From Circinella minor (lineage: Eukaryota; Mucoromycota; Mucoromycetes; Mucorales; Lichtheimiaceae): a stretch of 64,000 nt of DNA. Both the position numbers and the translations under genes were made by a program. Positions 1 through 10,953 of this stretch are shown in pieces. The notes under the pieces were generated by a model. It saw nothing but the letters and a program-made list of their open reading frames with translations, had not been told where the DNA came from and made no database searches. The stretch covers positions 1-64,000 of the forward strand of contig JAEPRB010000018.1 in assembly GCA_016758965.1 (NCBI GenBank). The letters run 5' to 3'. Each line of letters starts with the position of its first letter. The first letter of the stretch is position 1.

Positions 1-131
1 GATTAATAAAACAATTATCACTATGAAAAATATAAAAATAAAAATATTACGTACTGTTCAAACAGTAACTTGTACTGGTAATCATTAAGTCTAATTGGAG
101 TGTAAGTACATGAACAAACAAACAAAAAGTA

Positions 132-916
132 TTCGCTAAACCGGTACTCGTTAAACCGGTATTTCGCTTAACCGGTAGTATATCCCAAATATTTTTTATA
201 TACTTAGTAAAATACCGATGATTCGTTAAACCGGTATCCGGTGAATTTTCCCAAATATTTACCGGGTTTATAATAGTATTATTTTATTTATATAATATAA
301 TACTAGTCTTTTTATAAAAAAATCAGTAATGCAGTCTTCTTTTAACGTCATACGTAATAGCTCTTTCCATTGTTTTCAGTTGGCTACTTTGTTTCCGTAG
401 CAATTAAAATACACAACATAATTACATATTAAATGGTGATGAACAAATACATGACAAAGTTGAATAGAAGTACGTACGTATACAAATGAGGAGAAAGAAA
501 AATTATCGGTGTGAAGTTGGCAAAAAAGAGACACTGTTATCAACAATATATTTAGAAGCTTTTTTTTTTGACGACAAGAATGATTTGTTGATACAATTCA
601 TTTTTACTCGTTTATTCAACTACTAATCATGGTCCATGATATTAAACACACTTTGTTGTAAATCCAATCTCTGAATCATTACTATTTGATGAGTCCACTA
701 TTGTCACTTTTATCACTAAAAGATTAGCTTATGTAGCAAAGCTAGATTATATGAACTATCATTTTTTTTATCTTATCTGTTCAGCTTAATTTAATTATAG
801 TTATTTTTTCAGTATATTCTACATATTAGTACTAGCTGCTGCGTTTCAATTCGCTAAACCGGTAATTCGCTAAACTGGTACAAATCCTCACATATATTGA
901 GTACCAGTTTAGCGAA
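132..916. mobile_element. TA-flanked MITE-like element with 16-bp iterons (copy A)
   Basis: Non-coding element of about 785 bp. The left end at 130 and the inverted right end at 918 read TATTCGCTAAACYGGTACTC with one mismatch, and TA dinucleotides lie at 130-131 and 917-918 as the likely target duplication. A 16-bp unit, ATTCGCTAAACCGGTA, is iterated in direct orientation at 131, about 147, 161 and 221 on the left and at 849 and 865 on the right, and is inverted at 902-918. Subterminal iterons of this kind are usually transposase-binding sites. There is no transposase ORF, so it would need one supplied in trans. TA targets suggest the Tc1/mariner or a related superfamily, but the family is not identified. 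Confidence 0.72.
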
Positions 917-918
917 TA

Positions 919-1517
919 CTCACTGTAGATAGCAGAAGATAATCTTGTGAGAATCGATTAGGTCTTTTATTATACGTACGAATAAAATATCAAGATACAT
1001 AAAAAGAGAATTCTATATGATACGTATTATTTAATTTTAAGAAGTCTATATTTATATTCTTTGGTATATAATTTCCTTAACATTCTACGATGGTGGGATC
1101 ACTTGCTGTTTTACGTAGTTTTAATATGTTTGGTACATGATACGTATCTTGTTTAATATTCTTATTATTCTTACGTATTATTAAGTTGGTACGTATTAAA
1201 GAATGATAAAGCAAAATAAAAATAAAATAGCAATACGTAATAAGAATAAGAATAATAACAGGGAACAACAGCAAAAGGGATATTAATAATAATAAAAGCA
1301 ATAATAATAAAAGAAAGGGGAGTAGGAGTAGTAGCAATAAGTGGGGAGGGGATATAGATATGGCTTTAGCAATGACAAGGGATAAAATGAATGTGATTTA
1401 ACGCTATATAATTGCAAGTAAAAAATATGTGTTTATAAGTCATTCAAGTTAACTCTTTAATATTCTCTCTTCTAAACCCCATGAAAAAAAAAAGTATCTT
1501 CAAAAACATACCGAATT
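919..1517. other. Intergenic, no gene seen
   Basis: AT-rich sequence with short TTA/ATA-type repeats. The minus-strand open frame at 1077-1337 encodes only Leu/Ile-rich low-complexity sequence and is treated as chance. Nothing functional is recognised. Confidence 0.5.
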
Positions 1518-2990
1518 TTAAGTGATTTGTATTTGACGGATAGCGAGGAAGTTCTCTTTTATTACTTCCCTCTTTTGGTCTGTTCCTTGAAAGTTCTCTA
1601 CGTAAAAATAATGGAGTGTATTGTTTGATGGATATGATGATAAGTTTGGTATATCATCATAGTCCAGAGCTTTCTTAAACATTACTGTTTGGATCTTTGT
1701 ACTACTAAGCGAATTACGCAAAATTGTTTTAAATTTGCTTCTTGAAATCTTTTTGTGAATACGCAAAATGTTTAAGCAGTCGCTGCCACAAATGAGTATT
1801 ACGACGTTGGAGATAGCACGAGAGGAGCAATAAAAGTCTAATATATAAAAAAAAATATTCTCTTGAGTAAAAAATGCTATTGCCATAAACGTTATAAAAA
1901 TATTTACCTCTATGATCAAGTTTTGTGCTAGTATAATCAATTTCAATGTCTCCCACATAGCATATCATGAAATGAAATCGATATTGGTCTATTATGTCAT
2001 TGTGTTGAATAAATTTCTCTCGATACACGTTGACGCATCATCTGGCGCTTGTTTAACGTAAATGTAGAGAAAGATGGATTTCGCACAAGTTACGTAGAAA
2101 AAGATATTAGGAAAAATGTAATGCATGAAGACTCTTCTCCAGGATGGACTAATCCTGAAATAATATAAAACGTACACACTGTAAATTTCTTATCCCCCTC
2201 TTTTCGTTCACATAAAGAGATAATCATTCTATCATTAGAAACATACCTGTCAATGGATTTGGATATATTCAATCCATGTGAAGATGCCATTCACAAAATA
2301 GAACAAAGTTATTTTTCTTGTTCTTTCGCTTCCACGAAAGCCATCTAAGTAAAATTCGTGAAAGAGTTAATTATACGTATTGAATTATTACGGGTATATA
2401 GATACTTACTATTCAAGTCCTAGGTATAAACGCATAGGCTCATTGAATACTTTTTCAATCTGTACAATGCAAGGCTACAAAATATAAAATTATATTATAT
2501 TTGTTACTCTTTTGGTGAAATAGAACTTTTAACAGTGTTGTAGTAAAAAGAAGAAATGTATTACGTCTTTGCATATTATTACTCTTTACTTTAAATAAAG
2601 GAGTTTGAATAGCGGGTATAAGTGTATAGAATACTAAGGTTGATGACCTTCTTGATAAAGAGTATTATGAACTGGGATCTCAGAGACTATTTTTTATACG
2701 TAGACATAAAAGATAGACATAAAAATCATTACGTACCTATGTAACAAATAACTATATTGATAAATGTTGTTATAAAACTACTGTGCATATAAAAAAAAAG
2801 TACTCGGTCTTGATAAAATAAATGTCTTTTAATATAGTAAATAAATTACACAAGTTTATGCTTATTCTTTGATCATAAAAAAAATTAGATTCATTACGTA
2901 CTACGTATTATAATATATGTCGTTAATCATATACCTTCTCGATCCTTATCTATTAAAGTATATATTTCAGCATTGTATCCATTTCCATGA
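1518..2990 (-). pseudogene. Degenerate multi-exon gene, family not recognised
   Basis: Several minus-strand segments look like exons but do not join into one clean frame. A plausible first exon starts with an ATG near 2991 (begins MNHGNGYNAEIYTL) and ends at a GT near 2930. Further pieces lie near 2670 (contains IPVHNTLYQEGHQP), 2475 (contains IEKVFNEPMRLYLGLE) and 2335-2240. A better stretch follows at about 2025-1918 (contains HFMICYVGDIEIDYTS), then a GT-AG intron and a terminal exon at about 1840-1518 (contains SNVVILICGSDCLN and YDDIPNLSSYPSN). Stops interrupt some joins, so it is either a decayed gene or one whose introns were mis-seen. It lies between two mobile elements. No function is assigned. 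Confidence 0.35.
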
Positions 2991-3010
2991 TTCATCAAAT
3001 GTTTCTTATA

Positions 3011-3810
3011 CCGTCACCGCTCGCTATAACGATATTCGATATAACGATATTTCGATATAACGATAGGGTTTTGGAGTGCAAGACAGATTAAGCAGGGAAA
3101 TATCGTTAATTTTATATAACGATATCCGATAGGGTTTTGACAAAAATATCGTTATTTCGAGCGGACAAATAATATCTTTATCCCTTAAAAGAGGAAATAA
3201 TACCAGTTTGTTGGGCATTTTTTTATGTTCTAACTTTAGTTTTTAAACATTTTTGTCAAGTTTTAATAATTTGAACATCAAATTTATCTTCAGGCACCGT
3301 CTTTTCCAAAAAAAAGAAAGTAAGTGATATTCTGCTTCTGCTTCTGCTTCTTTCTTATAAAAATTAGATTTGTTTTTTCCCCAATTATGCTTGTCTAACT
3401 TTTTCTTTGTCAATTGGCATGGATTTGTAAACAATAATACGTAGACGGTTTTTGATGCTTATCATAATATGATACTCGCATTTTTTTCTTATAGAGGATC
3501 AGCATTAATTATATGCGATTATGTGGTTGTAATTCAGTCAGAAGTAATAAGACACGGAATATTTAACAAAGAAAATTGTACAAAAAAAAAGAACTGTTTT
3601 ATTTTTATAGCTTATTTTTAGTATGGACAACATAAAGTTCTTGAGTTTAGTCTTTTTACAAGACATATAGATACAAATAAGGCCAAGTACATATGTATGA
3701 CATTTTATCCGATCATTATAACTCAGATCAAGAATTCGATATAACGATAATTCGATATAACGATACACTTTTGGTCTGACGGGGTGTATCGTTATATCGA
3801 GCGGTGACGG
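3011..3810. mobile_element. TA-flanked MITE-like element with 16-bp iterons (copy B)
   Basis: Element of 800 bp bounded by TA at 3009-3010 and 3811-3812. The left end starts CCGTCACCGCTCGCTATAAC and the inverted right end matches it with one mismatch. The 16-bp unit ATTCGATATAACGATA occurs directly at 3019, 3034, 3050 and 3109 (variants) and at 3734 and 3750, and inverted at 3787-3802. A second inverted end-like stretch at about 3148-3165 (ATCGTTATTTCGAGCGG) hints at an internal rearrangement or a nested shorter copy. There is no transposase. The open frames inside (3024-3218, 3538-3768) are low-complexity shadows. The layout matches the element at 132-916 almost base for base in spacing although the iteron sequence differs. 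Confidence 0.75.
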
Positions 3811-3880
3811 TACTTTGCAATACGACGTACTACGTACTACTTATATTACGATAAATATAACCATCCAACTTCATTGATAT

Positions 3881-3935
3881 TACACCATGGGAAAAAACCA
3901 GAACATCCAGAACATCCAGAGCAATCAGAACATAA
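3881..3935. repeat. Left terminal inverted repeat and iterons of the CACTA-like element
   Basis: TACACCATGGGAAAAA is followed by three 9-bp-spaced CCAGA units (CCAGAACAT, CCAGAACAT, CCAGAGCAA). It begins only about 70 bp to the right of the 3011-3810 element. The left array is much shorter than the right one. Confidence 0.8.
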
Positions 3936-4117
3936 CTTTTAAGACCAGCGCAGAGAGTTATCTTTTTTTGGTAATTGGTGTACCCAAACATTTTCAATGG
4001 TCTAGTAAAATTTAATATCCTCAATAAATAAAAACAATTTATGCAAAAAAAAAAAATAGTCCATTAAATATTACTGCATTTTATATAAAAATCATTTATT
4101 TTATTCATTTTCTACAT

Positions 4118-5539
4118 TTATTGATTATCGCTCTGATTGCGAGCTCGAACCGAAACCGGAAATGCTTGTTGGGATGCCTTCCGCTTTCGTCTGGCTTGAG
4201 ACCCAGTAGAAGGAGCGGATGAGGACGGTGTAGATGAAGAAGGAGTGGATGAAGAAGGAGTTAACGAAGAAGGAATGGAAAAAGATATAGCATGGGAAGA
4301 ATTCGAAGGAGATGAAGGTATGGTGGGTTGTTGATGTTGCGTTGAAGGTTGTGAGAAGGAAATGTCCGAAGATGATCCTGGTTGGCAACTAATAAAAAAA
4401 TATGTAAAAATTAGCAACATAATGGGAAAGATATTCATTTAGATGTAACTTACGTCGTTTGTTCGTCTGGAAATCCAGTTGACCTATAGAAAAATCAAAT
4501 GAATATTAATAACACAGTTTAACGTGTACATGAAACATAGCTTACATATCCATCAAAGATCCTCGGGAGCGTCCTGAAACAGATGGGGATGGTTCTGGTT
4601 CTCCTTGACTTGAAATACCCAAAAGACGACTAAGTTCATTTCAATTAGTATCATCATTAATAAAATTATCAACGTCATTATAAATACTTACAGTCTAGTG
4701 GCACCCATTGAGGATGCATCATCCCTTGTAGTCATTGAGGATACATCACCCCTTTCATTGCCTTTGCTTGAGAATCTAGTTCGAGTATAGTATAAAGATG
4801 ATATTAATAAAAGAATGATATAATCACAAAGAGAATCAATAATACATTACCTATTATATGACTTGAACAAGCTGTAGATAAAGTATTTTCCAACCCAGTG
4901 CTTCTCACATTGATCGATTGGAACTTTATACATGCGCTTGATGTTCGTTTCAAACTTACTTATTTCACGATTTCGAATAGGTTGAGGTATGTGGCTGAAC
5001 TTCTTTGGATTTTTCTTTAATCCATTGAAAGCCGTTTCAATTGCCTTACGATGGGTGGCTGCTTCCCCAAGCATTGAATTATACAAATCTCCTGCATATA
5101 CGTGACCTTCGCTTGTAACTTTCATGCAAAAATCGGAGATAACGTGTTTCTTCAACACAGACGTGGTGTCTGGTTCGGAAAGTACATGTCCAGATTCAAT
5201 AGGAATTGGATTCACCAAGACAAAAGTGCGCGCAACCAATTCGCGTATTCTCTCGGAATTCATTTCCGAATCCTCTTCTTCTTGCTGCGGCTGCTGTTGT
5301 TGGAGCAATGGTTGGGGTAATTGTTCCGGCTGCGGTTGTTGCGGTTGTTGCGGTTGCTGCGGTTGCTGCGGTTGCTGCGGTTGGGGCAGTCTTGATTCCA
5401 AGTCTTCCAAACGATTCTCAATGTTTGTTAAGCGATTGTCAATGCCTGTTACAACATCTAAAATTCTATTTAAGACTTCATGCGAAGAATCAATGGGAGT
5501 GGGAGTGGGTGTTAAAAATGGGAATTGATAAGGGTTCAT
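4118..5539 (-). CDS. CACTA-element accessory protein (coiled coil, Gln-rich)
   Basis: Five exons by GT-AG rules: about 5539-4851, 4785-4694, about 4635-4550, about 4484-4456 and 4389-4118. The chosen start is the ATG at 5539 (MNPYQFPFLTPTPTP); the open frame runs further up but without ATG. Order of parts: Pro/Thr-rich N terminus; a heptad-like helix (contains ILDVVTGIDNRLTNIENRL) suited to coiled-coil self-association; a long Pro-Gln tract (about residues 55-90); a globular segment of about 120 residues with no recognised domain; and a Ser/Pro-rich tail ending in basic ARRKRK. It is divergent from the transposase gene in the same element. By analogy with TnpA of plant CACTA elements it may bind the subterminal repeats. 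That is inference from position and build, not from sequence similarity. Confidence 0.7.
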
Positions 5540-5717
5540 TGTTGAGAAGAAGTATAGAGAAAGACGCGTAAACCACAGCAAATTTGCCTGAACTTATTCG
5601 CACGTCATTGTCACACAAACCGTTATAATTTTTAAAAGTATAAATACTAAATTGTCAAGTACTTCGTCCTTTCCATTCTATTCACTTTCTTGTCTGTTCT
5701 TTATCTTTTTCCTTACT

Positions 5718-8700
5718 ATGAGACTTACCTTGCAACGATGCCCTAAATGTTTCGTATTGAAACAGTCAAATAACTTTGATGAACATGTTAGAACATGTAG
5801 TAAGTAATAATCCCATTATGTGAATATGCAATTGTAAATTTTAGCATGATTTTTCTTACATTACGTGAATAAGCTCGTATCCCGGACTACCTAGAGAGCC
5901 TACAAGCCCAAATAATTCAAGACCCTGAAGTCCTTCCTAGTGTTTCTTTTGAGGAACAACCAGGTATTCTCCAACAAGACGTTGACGAAGAGCTTCTTGA
6001 TGCACACAGTAACAATCAAGAAGACGATGGTCCCACTGGTTCCCCTCAACATATGATGACTGACTGGGATGACTATGATGTTGATATGGGTGGTGAGATG
6101 GATGTGTATGATTATGAAGATGACAATAGCCAAGTCCGTGATAATAATGATGACCAAAACACAGACTACACACATGCCGGTACCGATGTTGAAGATTGCG
6201 CCAGTGAGGAAGCATATGATACCACTGATCCATATGTAACAAACACCGTAGAGCCCACCATCGCTAACGAAGAGTATGTAGATGCTTGGGAGAACGAGCC
6301 TCCATTGTGTACCAATGAACCAATTGCTTACACCGAATACGCACCAGTTCCATTGGATAACCATGAAAAAAAAAGCTTCCAGATATACTGCTGGATACAA
6401 GAAAACAACATCAGCAGAGGTGCATACGAAGAGCTCGTGAAGCTTCTAAATAAATGGATCAAGGACGATGATATTCGTAAGTATACATTTGATATTACTT
6501 GGTATAATAACAATCGACGTCTGTACAATTATTAAAAAAAACATAGCTCGTGTACCTTTGCTTTCTCCTTATAAAACCGAATCGGATTTGGGCAAGCTAT
6601 TTGACCTCCAAGAAGTTAAATACCGCATGTGTCCTAAAGGCTGTAGACTATTCCCAAAAGGTTCCTCTTCTCCCTGCAAATGCGAAGCACCCCAATTCAA
6701 ACCAAATGGGCAACCTATCAAGGCAATGTCGTACTTTCCGCTTGCAAAACAGCTTTCATCCTTTGTTGCAATCAAGGATACTCGGGATATGTTAAAAGAA
6801 ACACCCCAGTCGGTCGGACAAGGTGTTATGACAGATATATTCCACGGTTCCGTATACCAAAATCTCAAGGATGACCTTTTCATTTCAAATCTTGACATCG
6901 CTGTGTCTTTGTATATTGATGGTTTTAGAACTTTCAATGGTGGCAATGCGAATATGACGATTCTTCACATTGTGATAATGAGCTTGCCTGCCAATATAAG
7001 GTAAATACTTTGGTTATTTCACTCGTCTTTTTATATATTTACATTTTATATATACCATTAATAAATTATATAAAAACAGGTATAAGAAAGAGTTTATGAT
7101 CCAAGTTGCAATTCTGCCAGCAGATCACACTGGGAATCTTTATACTTATCTCAAACCTTTGTTGAATGAGCTCCGGATCCTCCAGGATGCAGGAATGAAA
7201 GTCGCCTGTGATGATGGTGAATTTTCACTCAAAGTGCACTTGATGCTAGCCTCAGGAGATATCATCGGTGTTCAAGAACTTATTCATCATAAAGGTCATT
7301 CATCAGACTATGGTTGCCGCCAATGTCGTATACTATCAACATCTTTAATTGGCCCAGCCGGTAAAGGGCGTGCTCGCTATTATCCTGGAACAGTTGCAAT
7401 GTCATCTCCAAGACCTGTTGAGGATTTCTCCCAAGGGAATGCTGTAAGAATCAAGAAGTTTTGTTAATTTCTTTTTCACTTTATATTACTTTTTTGTTCT
7501 TACCAAGTGGGATTTTTTTTTTTGCTTCTTAAATTATAGGAATTTGGTATAAAAAAGAAAACAGAGTTTTCTGAATTGAAATCCTTTCATGGATATACGT
7601 TTTTTGGCTTGGATGAAATGCATCTCATCGGGGCCAATTGCACAAGTAAAATTTGGTCAATGATTTCTGGTGAATTCCCAAATGTTAATTCCACATTTGA
7701 GTTGGATAATACAACATGTAAGGCTATTGGTGCTGCAATCGCTAAATCAACATCAAACATCCCGTCGTCTATTTTTGAAGGCACATTTCGTGGTCAGTAC
7801 ATATATATTTTTTAAGAGTATATTACATCTCATTATAATAAAAAAATTAACAAATCTTCCTATTTTTTAGACATCTTCAAAAAGAGAGGCAGTATGCGAT
7901 CAGTTGATTGGATCGTATTCATGCAATGTGTCTTGCCAACTTTGGTTTTTGAACAACTAGCACGAGAATACGGGCCATATGCACCGCAAGTAGAGGCGCT
8001 TATGTCATACGTAATTGGATGCTGCCTAGCCCTTCAGTGGGAAATCGATCAAGACGACCTTGTCAATATCAAAAAGTAATGTATATAACAATCTAAATAA
8101 ATTTACACTTTTTAATATTTTGCTAACATCATCATAATAGACACTTTCAAAACTGGCACTTACATATGAAGAATGAAGTTGACCATAACATGTATACAAT
8201 TAATTTTCATTTGCTTCGACATATCCACGGCACAGTGAAAGCCCTTGGTCCCCTCAGAGCTTATAGTACAAGATCAGCCGAGCGCTCAATTGGTAAATAA
8301 TCAAAATGTTCAAGAGTCCCAAAAAAAAACGCAATCACCTTGCTCATTATTTTCTTTGTAGGGTTCTTCAAAAAACATGTAAAATCACGAGTTTCACCTG
8401 GGGAAAATGCTGGTAACGTCATCAAACGGCAACTACTCATGCGAAATTTCAGTCGCGTATATTATGGAGACGATTATTTAGGCGAGGAACCTGAAAAAGA
8501 CGAGTACACAGTACCTGGTTATCCTCATATTGAATTATGGGATCCCCGCCTAAGCACCACTGACGATACTATGTTGGTTCCTTTGAGAACTTACTGGCAT
8601 AGTTTTTTCGTTGACAATCGCGCAGAAAATGCCGTATTAGACACTAACATTCGTATAGGAAAGCGTTTGTATATATCTGGCACGGTGTATAACTGCAATG

Positions 8701-9171
8701 AATATCCACAATCAGAACGAAAACTTAGTACATTAGTTAGGATATTTCTTTGTATATCAAGAACACAAAATACACACGCTACATACTTTGGTGAGGTCAT
8801 TCGTTTTTTTACACATAAGTTCCAAGGTACGTAAAAGATTAAACTGCTATAAACAAGTAAAATCGATTTACTTATGATGATAAACATTTATTAAATTAGA
8901 TCAAGAACATCCACTTTGTTTGGTGAAAGTGTATGCCAATATTAAAGGAACTAAATATGGCACAGGTGTGAGGAAGAAAATCGGTGTGGCGTATGGAAAT
9001 CGAGGAGAAGATAATTCCAATGTTGCTGATAAAGTCATAGTCACACATGTCGATAATATTAAAGGCTATGCAGGAATGCTGAAATCTTCGCTGGTCGAAG
9101 ATAGACAATATATGATTTATCCAGATATGATTCCAGGAGAGATTCGTGTTGGAGAAATTGGGATGATTTAG
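5718..9171 (+). CDS. tnp2-type (CACTA-like) transposase
   Basis: Nine exons with clean GT-AG joins: 5718-5799, 5874-6478, 6547-7000, 7080-7443, about 7541-7793, about 7871-8076, 8141-8291, 8363-8826 and 8900-9171. The start ATG at 5718 opens a C-x2-C-x11-H-x3-C zinc-finger-like motif (CPKC...H..C), followed by an acidic, probably disordered region. From about residue 230 the chain follows the tnp2 pattern: a Cys cluster (CPKGC...PCKC), a QPIKAMSYFPLAKQL stretch, VSLYIDGF (candidate first catalytic Asp), CDDGEFSLKVHLML, a Cys pair in YGCRQCRI, FFGLDEMHLIG, and a His-rich NFHLLRHIHGT segment. These match Transposase_21-like proteins by my reading; catalytic residues are inferred. No frameshift was seen, so it may be active. 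It ends just before the right-end repeat array. Confidence 0.82.
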
Positions 9172-9265
9172 AAAACTTTTTTATTTTTCATAAAACAAAA
9201 TAAAGAATAACTATATTTTTATTCAATTTCATTCACTGTTGTTCAAATATGGAAAGTTGTGTTCG

Positions 9266-9461
9266 AAATTTGGTTCTGGTTGCTCTGGAGGTTCTGGTGT
9301 AACGCTCTGGTTGCTCTGGAGGTTCTGGAGGTTCTGGGATAACGCTCTGGAGGTTCTGGAGGTTCTGGAGGTTCTGGAGGTTCTGGAGGTTCTGGGATAA
9401 CGCTCTGGAGGTTCTGGAGGTTCTGGAGGTTCTGGAGGTTCTGGATTTTTCCCATGGTGTA
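9266..9461. repeat. Right subterminal iteron array and terminal inverted repeat
   Basis: About 20 head-to-tail copies of GGTTCTGGA and variants (GCTCTGGA, GGGATAACGCTCTGGA) run to the inverted terminal repeat at 9446-9461. Sub-blocks separated by GATAACGCTCTGG suggest expansion of a longer composite unit. The units are the complement of the CCAGAACMT iterons at the left end, so this is the transposon end and probably a binding array for an element protein. Confidence 0.8.
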
Positions 9462-10108
9462 TCTACTTATTATCTGGAATGTATAAAAAATATTCATATA
9501 GTAGTTTCAGTAGCATTTTTCTTAAATTTAGCAGTGTTTTATATTTATTTATTTTTATAATTAAAAGTATTATTTGTTATAGAACAATGGCACTATTTAT
9601 CTTTAACAACGTAGCAAAAAGTCTCTTTTTCTAGCACAAGTGATTAGCGAAATAGATCAACAACTTCTAAAATTCGGTTAAATGAAATTTCGAGCAGCTT
9701 AACCGGCATGTCCAACAAAAGAAAATAATATAGGAAGAATATGCGATAATATAGTAGCCGTTTTATAATTTAGTATAAAAAGTGGGTTACTTTTAACTAA
9801 ACTATACAATGTTATCGTAATTATATAGTCACATATGATAGTTGCTATAGATGGACGCACTTCATTCGTTCCGTCGAATCAAAATGAGCGAACATGATGA
9901 AGAAAAGGCGTCAAATTCATTATTTTTTCACAGCAGATAATTACCTAGATATGGAGATGATGCTGAAAAGCAAATTCCTATTACTGACAATGACTCCATG
10001 AAAAAAATGCGCAAATGACTTCGATGCTGCCAATGTTTGTGTATTTTAGTCTTTTTTATTATTATTACGTCAATTTTTAGTATTTACTAATGTTATTCAT
10101 TATTTATT

Positions 10109-10139
<31 letters not shown>

Positions 10140-10953
10140 AGTACTTCCCTCAGCTAAAAAAAGCAGGACCCAAGGAGACAATTGGTGTCCTGCACAGTTA
10201 TGGTCACTTTTATGAGCTGTTAGCAGTCTTGCCATAACCCACGGTATCTGGATAACTTTGTTGGTATGGCTGATATGGAATCTTGTGGAAATTTTGTTAG
10301 CTTATCATGCAAGCAAATGTCGCCTGCAAGACGTACGTATGATCACCATAACGCATGCAGTTAAGGATTATAATAAGAAACACATATTAGGATAGCTGAT
10401 TATTCTTATTAATATAATGTACAGATGGAATGAACAGTGCCTGAATTTTACTAATCAAGTTTTATAACTGTAATAACCTGAAACATTAGCCAACGCAATT
10501 CAGCCACGGTGTATACGACCAATTTGACTATACGAAACGCTGATAAAATTATTAAGGTATACAATCCATCTTTGACAGATATTTTATTAAAAGAAAAATG
10601 TGTCACCTTCACATCGCAGTTCCGCCGGTTTTTAAATGAATAAAAGTCTTATAAAAATTTCAGTTCGAGAAACTGTGAACAGGTAACCGCTGGTGAATTA
10701 TCCAATAGGAGGAGAATTGTACCTTTTGCACTTACTGTAGTGGTATTGCTTACAGCTTTCACGCACATTTTTTTTAATTGTCATTTTTTCAACAACCATT
10801 ATATGAGTCATCAAATCACTACTTTCCAACAAGTACCCACTAATTCGCACTTTCAAGTGACGTTCTAAAGGTATTAGTTTAATTACTGATAAAAATAGTA
10901 ATTTATTGCCACGCCAAATCCCAAAGTTTTTGTTGGAGCTGATCAGTAATAAA
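9462..10953. other. Intergenic, with an iteron relic and a TA microsatellite
   Basis: At about 9666-9702 there is ATTCGGTTAA and, 12 bases on, ATTTCGAGCAGCTTAACCGG, which resemble a degraded end of the 132-916 type element. A (TA)14 tract sits at 10112-10139. No coding region is recognised on either strand. Confidence 0.4.

Larger units (their letters stand above)
3881..9461. mobile_element. CACTA/tnp2-like DNA transposon, apparently intact
   Basis: Terminal inverted repeats: TACACCATGGGAAAAA at 3881-3896 is matched exactly, inverted, at 9446-9461. Imperfect CCAGAAC[AC]TCCAGAAC repeats follow on both sides. The outer TA is either part of the repeat or a TA target duplication. Between the ends lie two divergent genes, both open through all predicted exons: a coiled-coil/Gln-rich accessory protein (minus) and a tnp2-type transposase (plus), separated by about 180 bp that must hold both promoters. 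A two-gene layout with subterminal iterons is typical of CACTA (EnSpm) elements. The exact superfamily (CACTA versus a KDZ-like relative) rests on my reading of the transposase. Confidence 0.8.

Noticed and set aside
5102..5571. Cys- or Val/Ala-rich plus-strand proteins
   Set aside because: They are antisense shadows of the Pro-Gln tract in the minus-strand accessory gene.
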